From Perlabentimonas sp046542995 (GTDB taxonomy: Bacteria > Bacteroidota > Bacteroidia > Bacteroidales > Tenuifilaceae), in contig JBKHAH010000008.1 in assembly GCA_046542995.1 (NCBI GenBank), positions 1-57,927 of the forward strand: a stretch of DNA of 57,927 nucleotides. Direction: 5' to 3'. Under the pieces are notes generated by a model. The model was not told the DNA's origin, did not search any database, and saw nothing but the letters and a program-made list of their open reading frames with translations. Below, piece by piece: positions 45,024-53,321 of the stretch. The translations under genes were made by a program, and so were the position numbers. Each line of letters starts with the position of its first letter. Within the stretch, counting starts at the first letter, position 1.

Positions 45024-46166
45024 TTATGCGTTAGATACGAATTGGGCAATAAGCTCACCAGCCTCTGAGATATCTTTAAAAGGTCTGGCAATATTAAGTC
45101 TAATCCAGTTTGTGTGGGTCCTGCTAAAGTGTTCGCCAGGAATAACGGCAACCCTCTTTGTGTTATATAAATCATGAGCAAACTCAAACCCATCGGTGAA
45201 ACTTTCAGGCAGTTTTGCCCAAATAAAGCAGCCCCCATTTATTGGAGGAATTGAAAAACCCAATTTGCTTAAGGTGAGTGATAGCCCTTCAAAGCTTCGC
45301 TTAACCTCCTGGCGATAATCCTTTATAAAATCATGTCCAAAGTTGCTTCCTCCCAAATACCGGGCTATAGCCTCCTGAAGTATTGATGGTGCGCACAACC
45401 CAATGTAATCGTGAATTGAACGAAGCTGGTTTCTATGCGATTTGTGTGCGTAAAGATAGCCTACTCGCCATCCGGTTATGCAGAGCGTTTTTGAGAAGCT
45501 GTTCACGTAAAACAGGTTGGGCGATTTATGGTTTAGAGGCATGTAAGGTTGCACGTTAAAGAATAACTCTTTATATACAGCATCGAATATTATGTAGAAA
45601 TCAAGTTCATGCGAGAGTTGAACCAACGTGTTAATCTCCTGCTCACTCCAAATTTTTCCGTAGGGGTTGCCAGGGGAGGAGATAAATACAACCTTTACAT
45701 TATTACTGATGATTGTTTTTTTAACCTCCTCTTTACAGAATGAGAAATTTTCATTTAAAGGGTAATGGACGAAAGGTTGTCCAAAAATTAAAGGGAGTTG
45801 ACTATAGCTCTCGTATGCTGGTTTAAAACTAAGTGCCGAAAATTTACCGTTAAGTTTCCTTACCAGATAAGTGTATATTAGCGATATGGCTTCAGTTGCA
45901 CCCTGCACCATCAGGAAGTTTTCCTTATCAACATTAAACTCTTTTGAGTAGTGCTGGTGTAATATATTCAATAGGTCAAAGTTACCTGTCCCCGGTGCGT
46001 ATTGATGTATGTTTTTATCAGTTAAGTCTTTTAGAGTACTACGCAACTCCTCAGGTGGTTGAAAACCGGGGATGCCCTGCGCGAGGTTTAATCCCCCATG
46101 CTGTTTAACAAGGTTGCTAAAGTAGCTGATGTATGACCCATCGGGCTTTGAAACATTGTTGCTCAT
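45024..46166 (-). CDS. Pyridoxal-phosphate-dependent aminotransferase, class I/II
   Basis: A 380-residue fold-type I PLP enzyme. Family motifs include NLAQGIPGF near the start, ISSPGNPYGKIW near residue 160, the lysine region VNSFSKTLCITGWRVGYLYA (Lys in SFSKT) near residue 225, and the arginine-bearing WIRLNIARP near the C-terminus. It resembles methionine/aspartate-type transaminases (MtnE/YbdL/KATs), but the substrate is not clear. Its stop is one base from the GT2 start, so both belong to one transcript. ATG at 46166. Confidence 0.86.
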   Translation of the reverse strand: MSNNVSKPDGSYISYFSNLVKQHGGLNLAQGIPGFQPPEELRSTLKDLTDKNIHQYAPGTGNFDLLNILHQHYSKEFNVDKENFLMVQGATEAISLIYTYLVRKLNGKFSALSFKPAYESYSQLPLIFGQPFVHYPLNENFSFCKEEVKKTIISNNVKVVFISSPGNPYGKIWSEQEINTLVQLSHELDFYIIFDAVYKELFFNVQPYMPLNHKSPNLFYVNSFSKTLCITGWRVGYLYAHKSHRNQLRSIHDYIGLCAPSILQEAIARYLGGSNFGHDFIKDYRQEVKRSFEGLSLTLSKLGFSIPPINGGCFIWAKLPESFTDGFEFAHDLYNTKRVAVIPGEHFSRTHTNWIRLNIARPFKDISEAGELIAQFVSNA

Positions 46167-46189
46167 TACAGAATTTTTCAATTTTGATT

Positions 46190-46197
46190 CAAAGTTA
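46190..46197 (-). promoter_or_regulatory. Candidate -7 box for the aminotransferase operon
   Basis: The minus strand reads TAACTTTG (TAnnTTTG), 24 bases before the ATG at 46166. Confidence 0.43.
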
Positions 46198-46251
46198 CAT
46201 TGTAATAATTGTAAAAAGAAAGATTAGTTAAGCCAAACTAATAAATCTGAT

Positions 46252-46259
46252 TAAATTTG
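46252..46259 (+). promoter_or_regulatory. Candidate -7 box for the barrel protein gene
   Basis: TAAATTTG matches TAnnTTTG, 26 bases before the ATG at 46285. AT-rich context weakens it. Confidence 0.38.
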
Positions 46260-46284
46260 TTCTATTAATGTTTAATATGATATA

Positions 46285-47037
46285 ATGGTTAGTATAAGAA
46301 AAGTTCTACTCTCAGTTGTGGTTATATTCCTTTCTGTTCAATTTACCACGTTTGCTCAACTTACCTTTGATGTTGAGGGCGGTGTTGCCGCAACAGGTTA
46401 TAACGATGTTCGTATTTCAGGCTCAGGTGGCACGTTTATATCCTTCTCAGATGAGTTGAACTCAAACCCAATATTCTATTCCCGGGTTAGAGCAGGATAT
46501 AGATTTGGTTCGCGGAGTGAGGTTTTGGCATTGTATGCTCCGCTAAAGTTCAGGTACAAGGGGGCTGTTGGCCGTGATGTGGTTTTTCAGGGAGAGACCT
46601 ACCCAGCGGGGATGCAGCTGAATGCCACGTATAAGTTTAACTCCTATAGGGTAACCTATCGATACTTTGTGTTAGATAAAAGCAACCTTGAGGTTGCTGT
46701 TGGTTTAACAGCGAAAGTGAGGGATGCTAACATTGGCATACGGGGCGACTCGGGGTTGGAATCGGAAAAAACCGATTTGGGAGTTGTGCCCCTGGTAAAC
46801 TTTTGGGTGCATTGGCATGCAACAGATAGGTTGGGCTTGCTTCTCGATGGGGATGCGCTGGCTGCCCCACAGGGCAGGGCAGAGGATGTGCTAGCTGCTG
46901 TTACTTATAAGGTAACCGATAGGTTTTCAGTTAAAGCCGGGTATAGAATTTTAGAGGGGGGAGCCGATAATGATTCAGTTTACACCTTCTCCTTGTTCCA
47001 CTATGGCTTGCTTGGAGTGATAATTAGTTTGGATTAG
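46285..47037 (+). CDS. Predicted outer-membrane beta-barrel protein
   Basis: A 250-residue secreted protein, signal peptide ending about TFAQ. The rest alternates polar and hydrophobic residues with strand-like segments (FYSRVRAGYRFGSR, YRVTYRYFVLDK, FSVKAGYRILEGG), consistent with an 8-10 stranded barrel. I do not recognise a family. It ends in VIISLD, without the terminal aromatic seen in many barrels. It is convergent with ppk2. Confidence in the barrel call is moderate. Confidence 0.7.
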   Translation: MVSIRKVLLSVVVIFLSVQFTTFAQLTFDVEGGVAATGYNDVRISGSGGTFISFSDELNSNPIFYSRVRAGYRFGSRSEVLALYAPLKFRYKGAVGRDVVFQGETYPAGMQLNATYKFNSYRVTYRYFVLDKSNLEVAVGLTAKVRDANIGIRGDSGLESEKTDLGVVPLVNFWVHWHATDRLGLLLDGDALAAPQGRAEDVLAAVTYKVTDRFSVKAGYRILEGGADNDSVYTFSLFHYGLLGVIISLD

Positions 47038-47066
47038 AAGGCAGATAAAAAGTAGCAGTACAAGTT

Positions 47067-47912
47067 TTAGTAAATATCTGGCACAAAATTTTGGTCAGAG
47101 ATGGGTGGTCTGATGTACGAGACATCATCCTTGCGCTCGGGGAGTTCAATTGGTCCTGGCGCCATGTCTTGGTAAGGTATTAGCGAAAGCAAGTGGTGAA
47201 TGCAGTTGAGCCTTGCCCGCTTCTTGTTATCGGCATGAACCACATACCAAGGAGCCTGTTTAATATCGGTATGCGCAAACATTTTATCCTTAGCCATTGA
47301 GTATTGTACCCATTTGCTCCGCGACTCAATGTCCATTGGGCTGAGTTTCCATCGTTTTACCGGGTCGTTGTTACGCGCTTTAAAACGTTTTTCCTGTTCA
47401 GCGTCGCTCACAGAGAACCAGTACTTTACTAATATGATATTGGAGCGTACCAGCATACGTTCAAACTCTGGACACGAGCGAAGAAACTCAATATACTCCT
47501 CCTCGGTGCAAAAACCCATTACCCTTTCCACGCCAGCCCGGTTGTACCAACTCCTGTCAAACAGCACCATCTCCCCAGCCGCAGGCAAATGAGGGATATA
47601 GCGCTGGAAATACCATTGCGATTTTTCCCTTTCAGTTGGAACTCCTAAGGCAACAACCTTACAAAAACGTGGGTTTAGTCGTTCTGTTATGGTTTTTATC
47701 ACTCCCCCTTTACCAGCGGCATCTCGTCCCTCAAAAATTACCACCACCTTTAGTCCTTTTTGCTTAATCCACTCCTGTAGCTTTATTAGTTCAATCTGTA
47801 GTTTATAAATCTCTTTTTCGTAGATCTTCTTTTTAATCTTCTTTTTATCCTCAACCGCTTCGTAATTAAGCTTACTGGTTGTTTCTTCCTTCTGGTTTGA
47901 TTCTGAGGTCAT
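47067..47912 (-). CDS. ppk2: Polyphosphate kinase 2
   Basis: PPK2 transfers phosphate between polyphosphate and nucleotides. The 281 residues contain Walker A (EGRDAAGKGG, about residues 61-70), the Walker B-like LFDRSWYNRAGVERV near residue 118 and KYWFSVSDAEQEKRF near residue 165, the conserved lid region. The first 35 residues are lysine- and glutamate-rich. It fits the one-domain class. It is a single gene with a long upstream region (47913-48349). The ATG is at 47912. Confidence 0.93.
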   Translation of the reverse strand: MTSESNQKEETTSKLNYEAVEDKKKIKKKIYEKEIYKLQIELIKLQEWIKQKGLKVVVIFEGRDAAGKGGVIKTITERLNPRFCKVVALGVPTEREKSQWYFQRYIPHLPAAGEMVLFDRSWYNRAGVERVMGFCTEEEYIEFLRSCPEFERMLVRSNIILVKYWFSVSDAEQEKRFKARNNDPVKRWKLSPMDIESRSKWVQYSMAKDKMFAHTDIKQAPWYVVHADNKKRARLNCIHHLLSLIPYQDMAPGPIELPERKDDVSYIRPPISDQNFVPDIY

Positions 47913-48349
47913 GACAAAGTTTTTTGGGAGTTTCTATTGCATGCAAAAATTAAATATACAAAAAATAGAAAGACAAATTCAAGTTGGGCGCCAACTAAGA
48001 GAAAAAAATTCTTGAAACTTACAAACTTACTATTTCTAACGAATATCCTCCGTTCGGCTCAGGTTGCACCTGAGTCGGTTTATAACCAGCAGGCTGTGCC
48101 TGCAAACTTTGCCGAGATAGGCGAAGCCAATCCTCAAATGTGGTTTTTGCGACAGCAATAAACGTCTTAGTTTGGAAAGTTAAGGGTGGAAAAGGCTTGG
48201 AATCCTCGTCTTTAGTACGAGGCAAGCTGTCCGCCCGTTTTTTGGTGGACATTCCAACGACCTTGGTATTGATATCCCTTCACATTTCCAAGTCCGCATG
48301 AGTACGAGCGGACGTTGGAAAGTGAAGGGAAGGCAAAATGATTTATCAT
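47913..48349. repeat. Intergenic region rich in nested inverted repeats
   Basis: There is no open frame of substance here. Between 48058 and 48329 I can place at least five hairpins: CTCAGGT/ACCTGAG at 48058-48074, GCAGGC/GCCTGC at 48089-48103, CCTCGT/ACGAGG at 48204-48222, GTCCGCC/GGTGGAC at 48229-48250, and a longer one at 48276-48329 (22-base arms with two bulges). A perfect TTGGAAT/ATTCCAA pair at 48197-48203 and 48251-48257 encloses the third and fourth. The motif TTGGAAAGTTAAGGG at 48172-48186 recurs with one change at 48315-48329, and is inverted at 48276-48291. It may be a mobile repeat, a MITE-like element or a structured RNA. Confidence 0.75.
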
Positions 48350-50227
48350 CTACTTGTAAAGCATTTCTGCTATTTCTACCATTCTTATAAAATCGGCTTT
48401 ATAGCCGTATTCATCATTGTGCTTAGAGCCTTTAGCCCTATCCAGAACGCTGGCAAATGATGATGCCCCCTTGAACTCCGAGTTACGGAGCAGCATGCCA
48501 AATTCAGCCACTGCTGAAGCAAACTGTAAGTTGCTTGAAGATTGTGTTTTATCAAATTCAACGGAATGGGTAATTAGCTGGCTAGCCTCATCTCCTGGTT
48601 CTTTGTAGCGTATCTTAACTGTCATTAGTTCCTTGCTCTTTGTATGGGTTATTTCGCTATATTTTAGTGGGTCAACGCTGGGTTTGCCTCCTTCATTTTC
48701 AGTTGGTACAATTTCATATAGCGCTGTAACGGTGTGCCCACATCCAATATCGCCGGCATCTTTCTTATCGTCATTAAAATCTTCGTTATTCATAATTCTC
48801 TTCTCGTAACCAATTAGTCGATACGATTTAACCTTGGCAGGATTAAATTCAACCTGTATCTTTACATCGTTAGCTATGGTGTATAACGTTCCCCAAAGTT
48901 CTGTGCCAAACACCTTCTTGGCTTCCATAATATTATCGATGTATGCGTAGTTGCCATTTCCCGCAATTGATAGCTGCTTCATACGTCCATCCTTATAATT
49001 CCCCATTCCAAAGCCAAGAATAGATAGGTAAATGCCATCATCACTCTTCTTTTTTAGAAAATCGACCAGTTCCGAGGTGCTGCTTACCCCCACGTTAAAA
49101 TCGCCATCGGTACCGAGAATTACACGGTTGTTACCGCCGTGAATATAGTTTTGCTTGGCAATTTTGTATGCAAGTTTAATTCCTGCGCCACCTGCTGTTG
49201 AGCCACCAGCCTGAAGCCTTTCAATGGCTGATGTGATTTTTGCCTTATCGCTACCTGGTGTAGATTCCAGAACCACGCCTGTTGCACTGGCGTAAACAAC
49301 CATTGCAACTTTATCCTCAGGGCGAAGTTTCTTAACCAATATTTTAAATGCTTGCTTTAGTAATGCGAGTTTGTTTGTAGAGTTCATAGAGCCTGACACA
49401 TCTAATAGGAAAACCAGATTGTTTGGTGGTATCTCGGTTTCGTTAATGTTCTCACCCTTAATCCCAATCATTGCCAACTTATTGTTCTTGTTCCAGGGGC
49501 ACTCATCGGCTTCAATAGTAACCGAAAAAGGGTCTCCATTGTTAGGCTGTGGGTATTTGTAGTCAAAATAGTTTACAAGTTCTTCAATTCTAACTGCATC
49601 CTTATATGGTTTTTGGTTTTGCGATAAGAACCGACGCAGGTTGGCATACGAAGCTTTATCTACATCAACCGAGAAGGTAGAGAGCGGGCTTGTTGCTGCA
49701 TCCCTAAAAATGTTCTCATTTATCACATCATACTCCTCCGTGTTATGAGCAATGTCCGTATCTTCATTGTAAGTGTAATGCGAGGTTTGTTTATTCATAC
49801 CAAGGGGCCTTGCTTGTTTTTCATAAGCTATGGCAGCAGTAGCGTTAAGCATAAATGCCCTGTCCTCTAAAATTTCCTCTTCTTCAACAATATCTAGTGT
49901 AATTGGTTTTGCTTTTTCCAGAAGCACCTTAATTTTTGTTGCCTTGCGCCACCCAATAAAAATGTTTAGCTGTTTTGTTTCATACCCTTTTGCCGATACT
50001 TCAACGGAGAACTTTCCTGTGTTTAGCAAAAGTTTGAAATCGCCTTTATTTCCTGTTGATGTTTTAGCAATTAGCTTGTTCGACTTAAAAACGGTAATTG
50101 TGGCATTGGTAATTATTTTGCCGTTTTTACTGTCGTTTACAACACCCAAAAGTGTGCCTTCCTGATTATTAACGCCTGTAAATGATCCCAGTAGGATTAT
50201 GCAGGCCAATGCAATAAGATTTTTCAT
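48350..50227 (-). CDS. vWA-domain protein with DUF3520 and carboxypeptidase-regulatory-like N-terminus (YfbK-like)
   Basis: A 625-residue envelope protein. A signal peptide (to about GVNNQ) is followed by a carboxypeptidase-regulatory-like domain (about 24-105), a conserved vWA N-terminal segment (FSVDVDKASYANLRRFL near residue 185), a von Willebrand A domain with a complete MIDAS motif D276-x-S278-x-S280, and a C-terminal DUF3520 region (about 440-625). This is the YfbK layout; the function is unknown. It is divergent from the sigma-factor gene, 127 bases apart. Repeats of the upstream region lie just after its stop. Confidence 0.87.
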   Translation of the reverse strand: MKNLIALACIILLGSFTGVNNQEGTLLGVVNDSKNGKIITNATITVFKSNKLIAKTSTGNKGDFKLLLNTGKFSVEVSAKGYETKQLNIFIGWRKATKIKVLLEKAKPITLDIVEEEEILEDRAFMLNATAAIAYEKQARPLGMNKQTSHYTYNEDTDIAHNTEEYDVINENIFRDAATSPLSTFSVDVDKASYANLRRFLSQNQKPYKDAVRIEELVNYFDYKYPQPNNGDPFSVTIEADECPWNKNNKLAMIGIKGENINETEIPPNNLVFLLDVSGSMNSTNKLALLKQAFKILVKKLRPEDKVAMVVYASATGVVLESTPGSDKAKITSAIERLQAGGSTAGGAGIKLAYKIAKQNYIHGGNNRVILGTDGDFNVGVSSTSELVDFLKKKSDDGIYLSILGFGMGNYKDGRMKQLSIAGNGNYAYIDNIMEAKKVFGTELWGTLYTIANDVKIQVEFNPAKVKSYRLIGYEKRIMNNEDFNDDKKDAGDIGCGHTVTALYEIVPTENEGGKPSVDPLKYSEITHTKSKELMTVKIRYKEPGDEASQLITHSVEFDKTQSSSNLQFASAVAEFGMLLRNSEFKGASSFASVLDRAKGSKHNDEYGYKADFIRMVEIAEMLYK

Positions 50228-50311
50228 GATTTCTAAAGTTTTGGTTAAACATTTGTTTGTTCTTTATTAAGAGGATACAGTCGATACCTTTTTTCCATAA
50301 TTTATTTAGTT

Positions 50312-50319
50312 TATTTTTG
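50312..50319 (+). promoter_or_regulatory. Candidate -7 box for the sigma factor operon
   Basis: TATTTTTG matches TAnnTTTG, 35 bases before the TTG start. No convincing -33 box. Confidence 0.4.
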
Positions 50320-50354
50320 TATGTTTATCCTTTAGAAATAATACAACTGCAGCA

Positions 50355-50933
50355 TTGCTTTTTAAAAGTCGATTACAAAGTTTAAGCGACAAGGAACTTA
50401 TTGACCGATACAAGAAAAGGGGCGATAAGGAAATTATTGGTGTGCTTTTTAAAAGGTACACCCGATTTGTCTATGCAGTATGCCTAAAGTACCTTAAGGA
50501 TACAAATGAGAGCGAGGATGCTGTTATGCAAATCTTCGAGAATCTTTTTGTTGATTTGAAGAATCACACAGTATTAAATTTTAAATCGTGGCTATATACT
50601 GTTTCTAAGAATCATAGCTTGCATATAATTAGGGGGCGTAAGAAGGGTTTACCCAATGACGACAATCGATTAGATGGGCACAGGGTTTTTATGGAAAATG
50701 ACAACAAATTGTATCATGATAATGATGACATCCTAGAGCAGAGAATAAGTGAGTTGGAGAAGGAGATAAGTAATTTATCGGATGAGCAGCGAATTTGTAT
50801 TGAACTTTTTTATCTCAAGAATAAAAGTTACAATGAGGTTGCCTGTGAATCGGGTTTCACAGTAAAACAGGTGAAGAGTTATATTCAGAATGGGAAACGG
50901 AATTTAAAGAACAGCCTATCGGGTTATGAGTAG
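50355..50933 (+). CDS. ECF-type RNA polymerase sigma factor
   Basis: A 192-residue sigma-70-family factor with region 2 (ELIDRYKKRGDKEIIGVLFKR, then YLKDTNESEDAVMQIFENL) and region 4 (LSDEQRICIELFYLKNKSYNEVA with the helix-turn-helix TVKQVKSYIQNGKRNL). It has no region 1 or 3, so it is an extracytoplasmic-function factor. The only start in frame is a TTG at 50355; an ATG at 50321 is in another frame and stops at once. Its stop overlaps the next gene by eight bases, so translation is coupled. Target promoters are unknown. Confidence 0.9.
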   Translation: MLFKSRLQSLSDKELIDRYKKRGDKEIIGVLFKRYTRFVYAVCLKYLKDTNESEDAVMQIFENLFVDLKNHTVLNFKSWLYTVSKNHSLHIIRGRKKGLPNDDNRLDGHRVFMENDNKLYHDNDDILEQRISELEKEISNLSDEQRICIELFYLKNKSYNEVACESGFTVKQVKSYIQNGKRNLKNSLSGYE

Positions 50934-51987
50934 CAAAGAGAATAAGAGTAAGCATAACAGTTGCATCCCTCACAGTACGTTGATAGCGTATGTTCAGAAC
51001 GAATTGAGTGGCCATGAAAGGAATGCCGTTGAGCGGCATCTGTCAATTTGCCCCATGTGTGCCGATGTTCTTGATGGATTAAGCGAACTTGATGACCCTA
51101 ATGAGATTTACGAAGTTGAGAGCGATATTAATAATGCCATTGATAAATCTATTGCAAGTAAAGGTGCTAGGCCCTTTCAGTTTAAAACCATGCTATATGC
51201 TGCTGCATCAGTAGCCTTGATTCTGGCAGTTTCATCACTTGTTTATTACTATATATCCATCATGCCCTCGAGCCCCGTTTTATCAGATCGGTTAATCTCA
51301 GAGGAGGAAATTATTCCTTTAGACTCGAGTGTCATTGAAAGGCCGAAGGAATACACACCAGAACTGGAACCTGACCATGAAGCTGTTTCAGAGAATGAAA
51401 TGGAAGCAAAAGAGAAAGAGATAGAGCTTAGGGGGAGAGGAAGAAGAACCCCCAAATCTGCATCAGTGAAAAGTACAAAAAAAATGGAGAAGCCTCAACC
51501 GTCTAAGCCCATGAAAGTTGCTGAATCACTTAGTATTGTTGATGATGATATTAACATTGAGGCAACCTTTGATACTGATAAAATAGGAGTGGCTGAGAAG
51601 GAACAGCCAAGTGATTACCAGTTACAATCAGGTGCTTTTATTGATGAGGAGGAGGTGATAGAGGAAGAGGTGTTTATGGTGGTGGAAGAGATGCCAACCT
51701 TTATTGGGAGCGATAAGTACAAGGATTTTAAGGAATATATATCAAAGAATATTAAATATCCTGAATTTGCAGCAGAGAGCGGAGTTGAAGGGCGGGTTTT
51801 TGTGCAGTTTATTGTTGAGCCCGATGGCTCTGTATCAAATGTTGAGGTTGTAAGAGGAGTAGATCCTGAACTAGACAAGGAGGCTGTGAGGGTGGTAAAA
51901 AATAGTCCCAAATGGGAGCCTGGGAAGCAAAGAGGAATTCCTGTAAGAGTATCATTCTCATTTCCTGTAATATTTAGCCTTGAATAG
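50926..51987 (+). CDS. Anti-sigma factor fused to a TonB C-terminal domain
   Basis: A 353-residue membrane protein. At the N-terminus a zinc anti-sigma motif H38-x3-C42-x2-C45 (HLSICPMC) is preceded by H10, C13 and H16, fitting a ZAS-type domain on the cytosolic side. One membrane segment lies at about residues 88-112, then a low-complexity, charged linker (about 115-255), and a TonB C-terminal domain (about 260-353) with EGRVFVQFIVEPDGSVSNVEVV and KWEPGKQRGIPVRV. Its ATG lies inside the last codons of the sigma gene. The fusion implies the periplasmic domain senses or transmits energy-linked signals to the sigma factor; that is inference. Confidence 0.84.
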   Translation: MSSKENKSKHNSCIPHSTLIAYVQNELSGHERNAVERHLSICPMCADVLDGLSELDDPNEIYEVESDINNAIDKSIASKGARPFQFKTMLYAAASVALILAVSSLVYYYISIMPSSPVLSDRLISEEEIIPLDSSVIERPKEYTPELEPDHEAVSENEMEAKEKEIELRGRGRRTPKSASVKSTKKMEKPQPSKPMKVAESLSIVDDDINIEATFDTDKIGVAEKEQPSDYQLQSGAFIDEEEVIEEEVFMVVEEMPTFIGSDKYKDFKEYISKNIKYPEFAAESGVEGRVFVQFIVEPDGSVSNVEVVRGVDPELDKEAVRVVKNSPKWEPGKQRGIPVRVSFSFPVIFSLE

Positions 51988-51990
51988 TGC

Positions 51991-52024
51991 ATAAAAAAAC
52001 CCTTACTCAATTTCATGAGAAGGG
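51991..52024 (-). terminator. Rho-independent terminator between convergent genes
   Basis: A stem (CCCTT-A-CTCA with TGAG-A-AGGG) at 52000-52024 is followed on the minus strand by a run of seven T. It serves the minus-strand gene ending at 52047 and may also stop the plus-strand operon. Confidence 0.85.
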
Positions 52025-52046
52025 ATAGAGTATTTACTTATAAAAT

Positions 52047-52598
52047 CTATTCTTCAGGTGGTTCAAAACCATAAACCGTTCCTTCAACAATATGCGTTGG
52101 AACCTCGCCGTATCCACCTTTCGATTCTCTTTTGGTTACAAGTACAATAAGTCCGCCCATATTAACCGCGCGTTTTTTAATACGAATGTCAGCACTACGC
52201 TGAGCTGATTTGGCATTTCTTGAGCGTGGTGACGATTGGGCCTCAACCTCACCAAGAGCAAATAGCCCTTCCACGTCATCCTTGCTATCAGTTAAAATAA
52301 CAGTTTTCCAATCGCCTTCATCAATCATTTGAACAGCCATGTCATTAAAGTGTTCAACTCTACCATTTCTATACTCAATAACGTGAACACTTCTGCGTTG
52401 CATCTCTTTTTGCTCATCAGTTTCGGGTACAATGTAGTTAACCCTGCTGGTAGAAATGGCCTGGACAAGTGCTGGAACTTTCCTGCCGCTTATTAAAATA
52501 ATTGTGTCAACAGGTTCTTTTGCCTTCTCTTCAACTTCTTGAGAAAAAACAGGTAATGTTGATAGTATTAAAAGTAATACAGAAATAATAGTTTTCAT
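52047..52598 (-). CDS. Secreted protein of unknown family
   Basis: An unrecognised 183-residue protein starting at ATG 52598, with a signal peptide ending about PVFSQ. The mature part begins with an acidic, lysine-rich stretch, then a beta-rich segment with RKVPALVQAISTSRVNYIVPE and VIEYRNGRVEHFNDMAV, reminiscent of short beta domains in small Bacteroidota secreted proteins. A basic, serine-rich region (about 130-155) follows. The function is unknown. Confidence 0.65.
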   Translation of the reverse strand: MKTIISVLLLILSTLPVFSQEVEEKAKEPVDTIILISGRKVPALVQAISTSRVNYIVPETDEQKEMQRRSVHVIEYRNGRVEHFNDMAVQMIDEGDWKTVILTDSKDDVEGLFALGEVEAQSSPRSRNAKSAQRSADIRIKKRAVNMGGLIVLVTKRESKGGYGEVPTHIVEGTVYGFEPPEE

Positions 52599-52682
52599 AG
52601 TGTTAAATATCAATCGTTTGTAATAAACCAGAGCCTCCAGCAAGAGTGATGTTTAGCTCTGTTATATTTATAGAATCCAATA

Positions 52683-52690
52683 CAAAGGTA
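52683..52690 (-). promoter_or_regulatory. Candidate -7 box for the secreted protein gene
   Basis: The minus strand reads TACCTTTG (TAnnTTTG), about 85 bases before the ATG at 52598. Confidence 0.38.
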
Positions 52691-52731
52691 ATGCCAAAAA
52701 AGAAAATAAAAAAAATGAAAGCACAAAAGGG

Positions 52732-53073
52732 TTAGCTCTTATTTCCTCTTGAAAAGAAGTAGAAGCCTATCACAGAGGGTGTTATCTTAATTACAGAAAG
52801 ATAAGTAAGCGTGCCGTCAAAACTTTTAATAAAAAGAAACGACGTTAAAATGCATATTCCTAAACCGGAAACAACGGTGAAAGTTGGTTTGGTTATAAAA
52901 CCACCTAGCAGTAAAGCCAACGCAAAAAGCCCTAAAACTGCAGCAAAGTAGAATTCAGTGCTTTGTAAGTTAATGGGGTAGAATCTCTCAAAGTTTTGCA
53001 GTAATATATAGGCAACTAGAGTAAGTCTTAAAAGCCAATGTGCAATGGGCTGACCAAACTTGAATGGTTTCAT
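52732..53073 (-). CDS. Small membrane protein, four helices
   Basis: I do not recognise a family. The 113-residue protein (ATG at 53073) has about four hydrophobic segments (IAHWLLRLTLVAYILLQ, FYFAAVLGLFALALLLGGF, FTVVSGLGICILTSFLF, and the C-terminal IKITPSVIGFYFF). This size and topology recall DoxX-like or MauE-like membrane proteins but no motif settles it. It lies downstream of plsC, divergent from it. Confidence 0.6.
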   Translation of the reverse strand: MKPFKFGQPIAHWLLRLTLVAYILLQNFERFYPINLQSTEFYFAAVLGLFALALLLGGFITKPTFTVVSGLGICILTSFLFIKSFDGTLTYLSVIKITPSVIGFYFFSRGNKS

Positions 53074-53287
53074 AGAATGTATTTTTTTGTATTGTAAAAG
53101 TACAGTAAAAAAATGATTTATCATAATTGTAATGCCTAATGCAAAGTAAAGTAGGCATTTGCGCTAATGAGCGAATGAGTTAGTAGCAACAGGTTATTTA
53201 TGTAGTCTGGAGTTTTTTTTTACTAGAACCTTAATTGCTTATTTCAAATTATGCTAAAGGTTTGCTTGCCCATTACGTTGTAAAAGC

Positions 53288-53295
53288 TATTTTTG
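53288..53295 (+). promoter_or_regulatory. Candidate promoter for plsC
   Basis: TATTTTTG (TAnnTTTG) with a TTTG at 53261-53264, spacing 23, and the plsC ATG 27 bases downstream. Confidence 0.45.
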
Positions 53296-53321
53296 TGCTT
53301 TAATTCTCTACATTTTAATAA

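Noticed and set aside
43901..45238. A 445-residue GT2 protein starting at 45238
   Set aside because: It would overlap the aminotransferase gene by 215 bases; the ATG at 45022 lies next to that gene's stop and precedes the first membrane helix.
47937..48252. Short open frames within the hairpin-rich intergenic region
   Set aside because: Their sequences follow the inverted repeats, with no recognisable domain or start signal.
48276..48329. An integron attC site or a CRISPR repeat at the long hairpin
   Set aside because: No GTTRRRY-type core, no integrase, no cassette open frames, and no regular spacer pattern.
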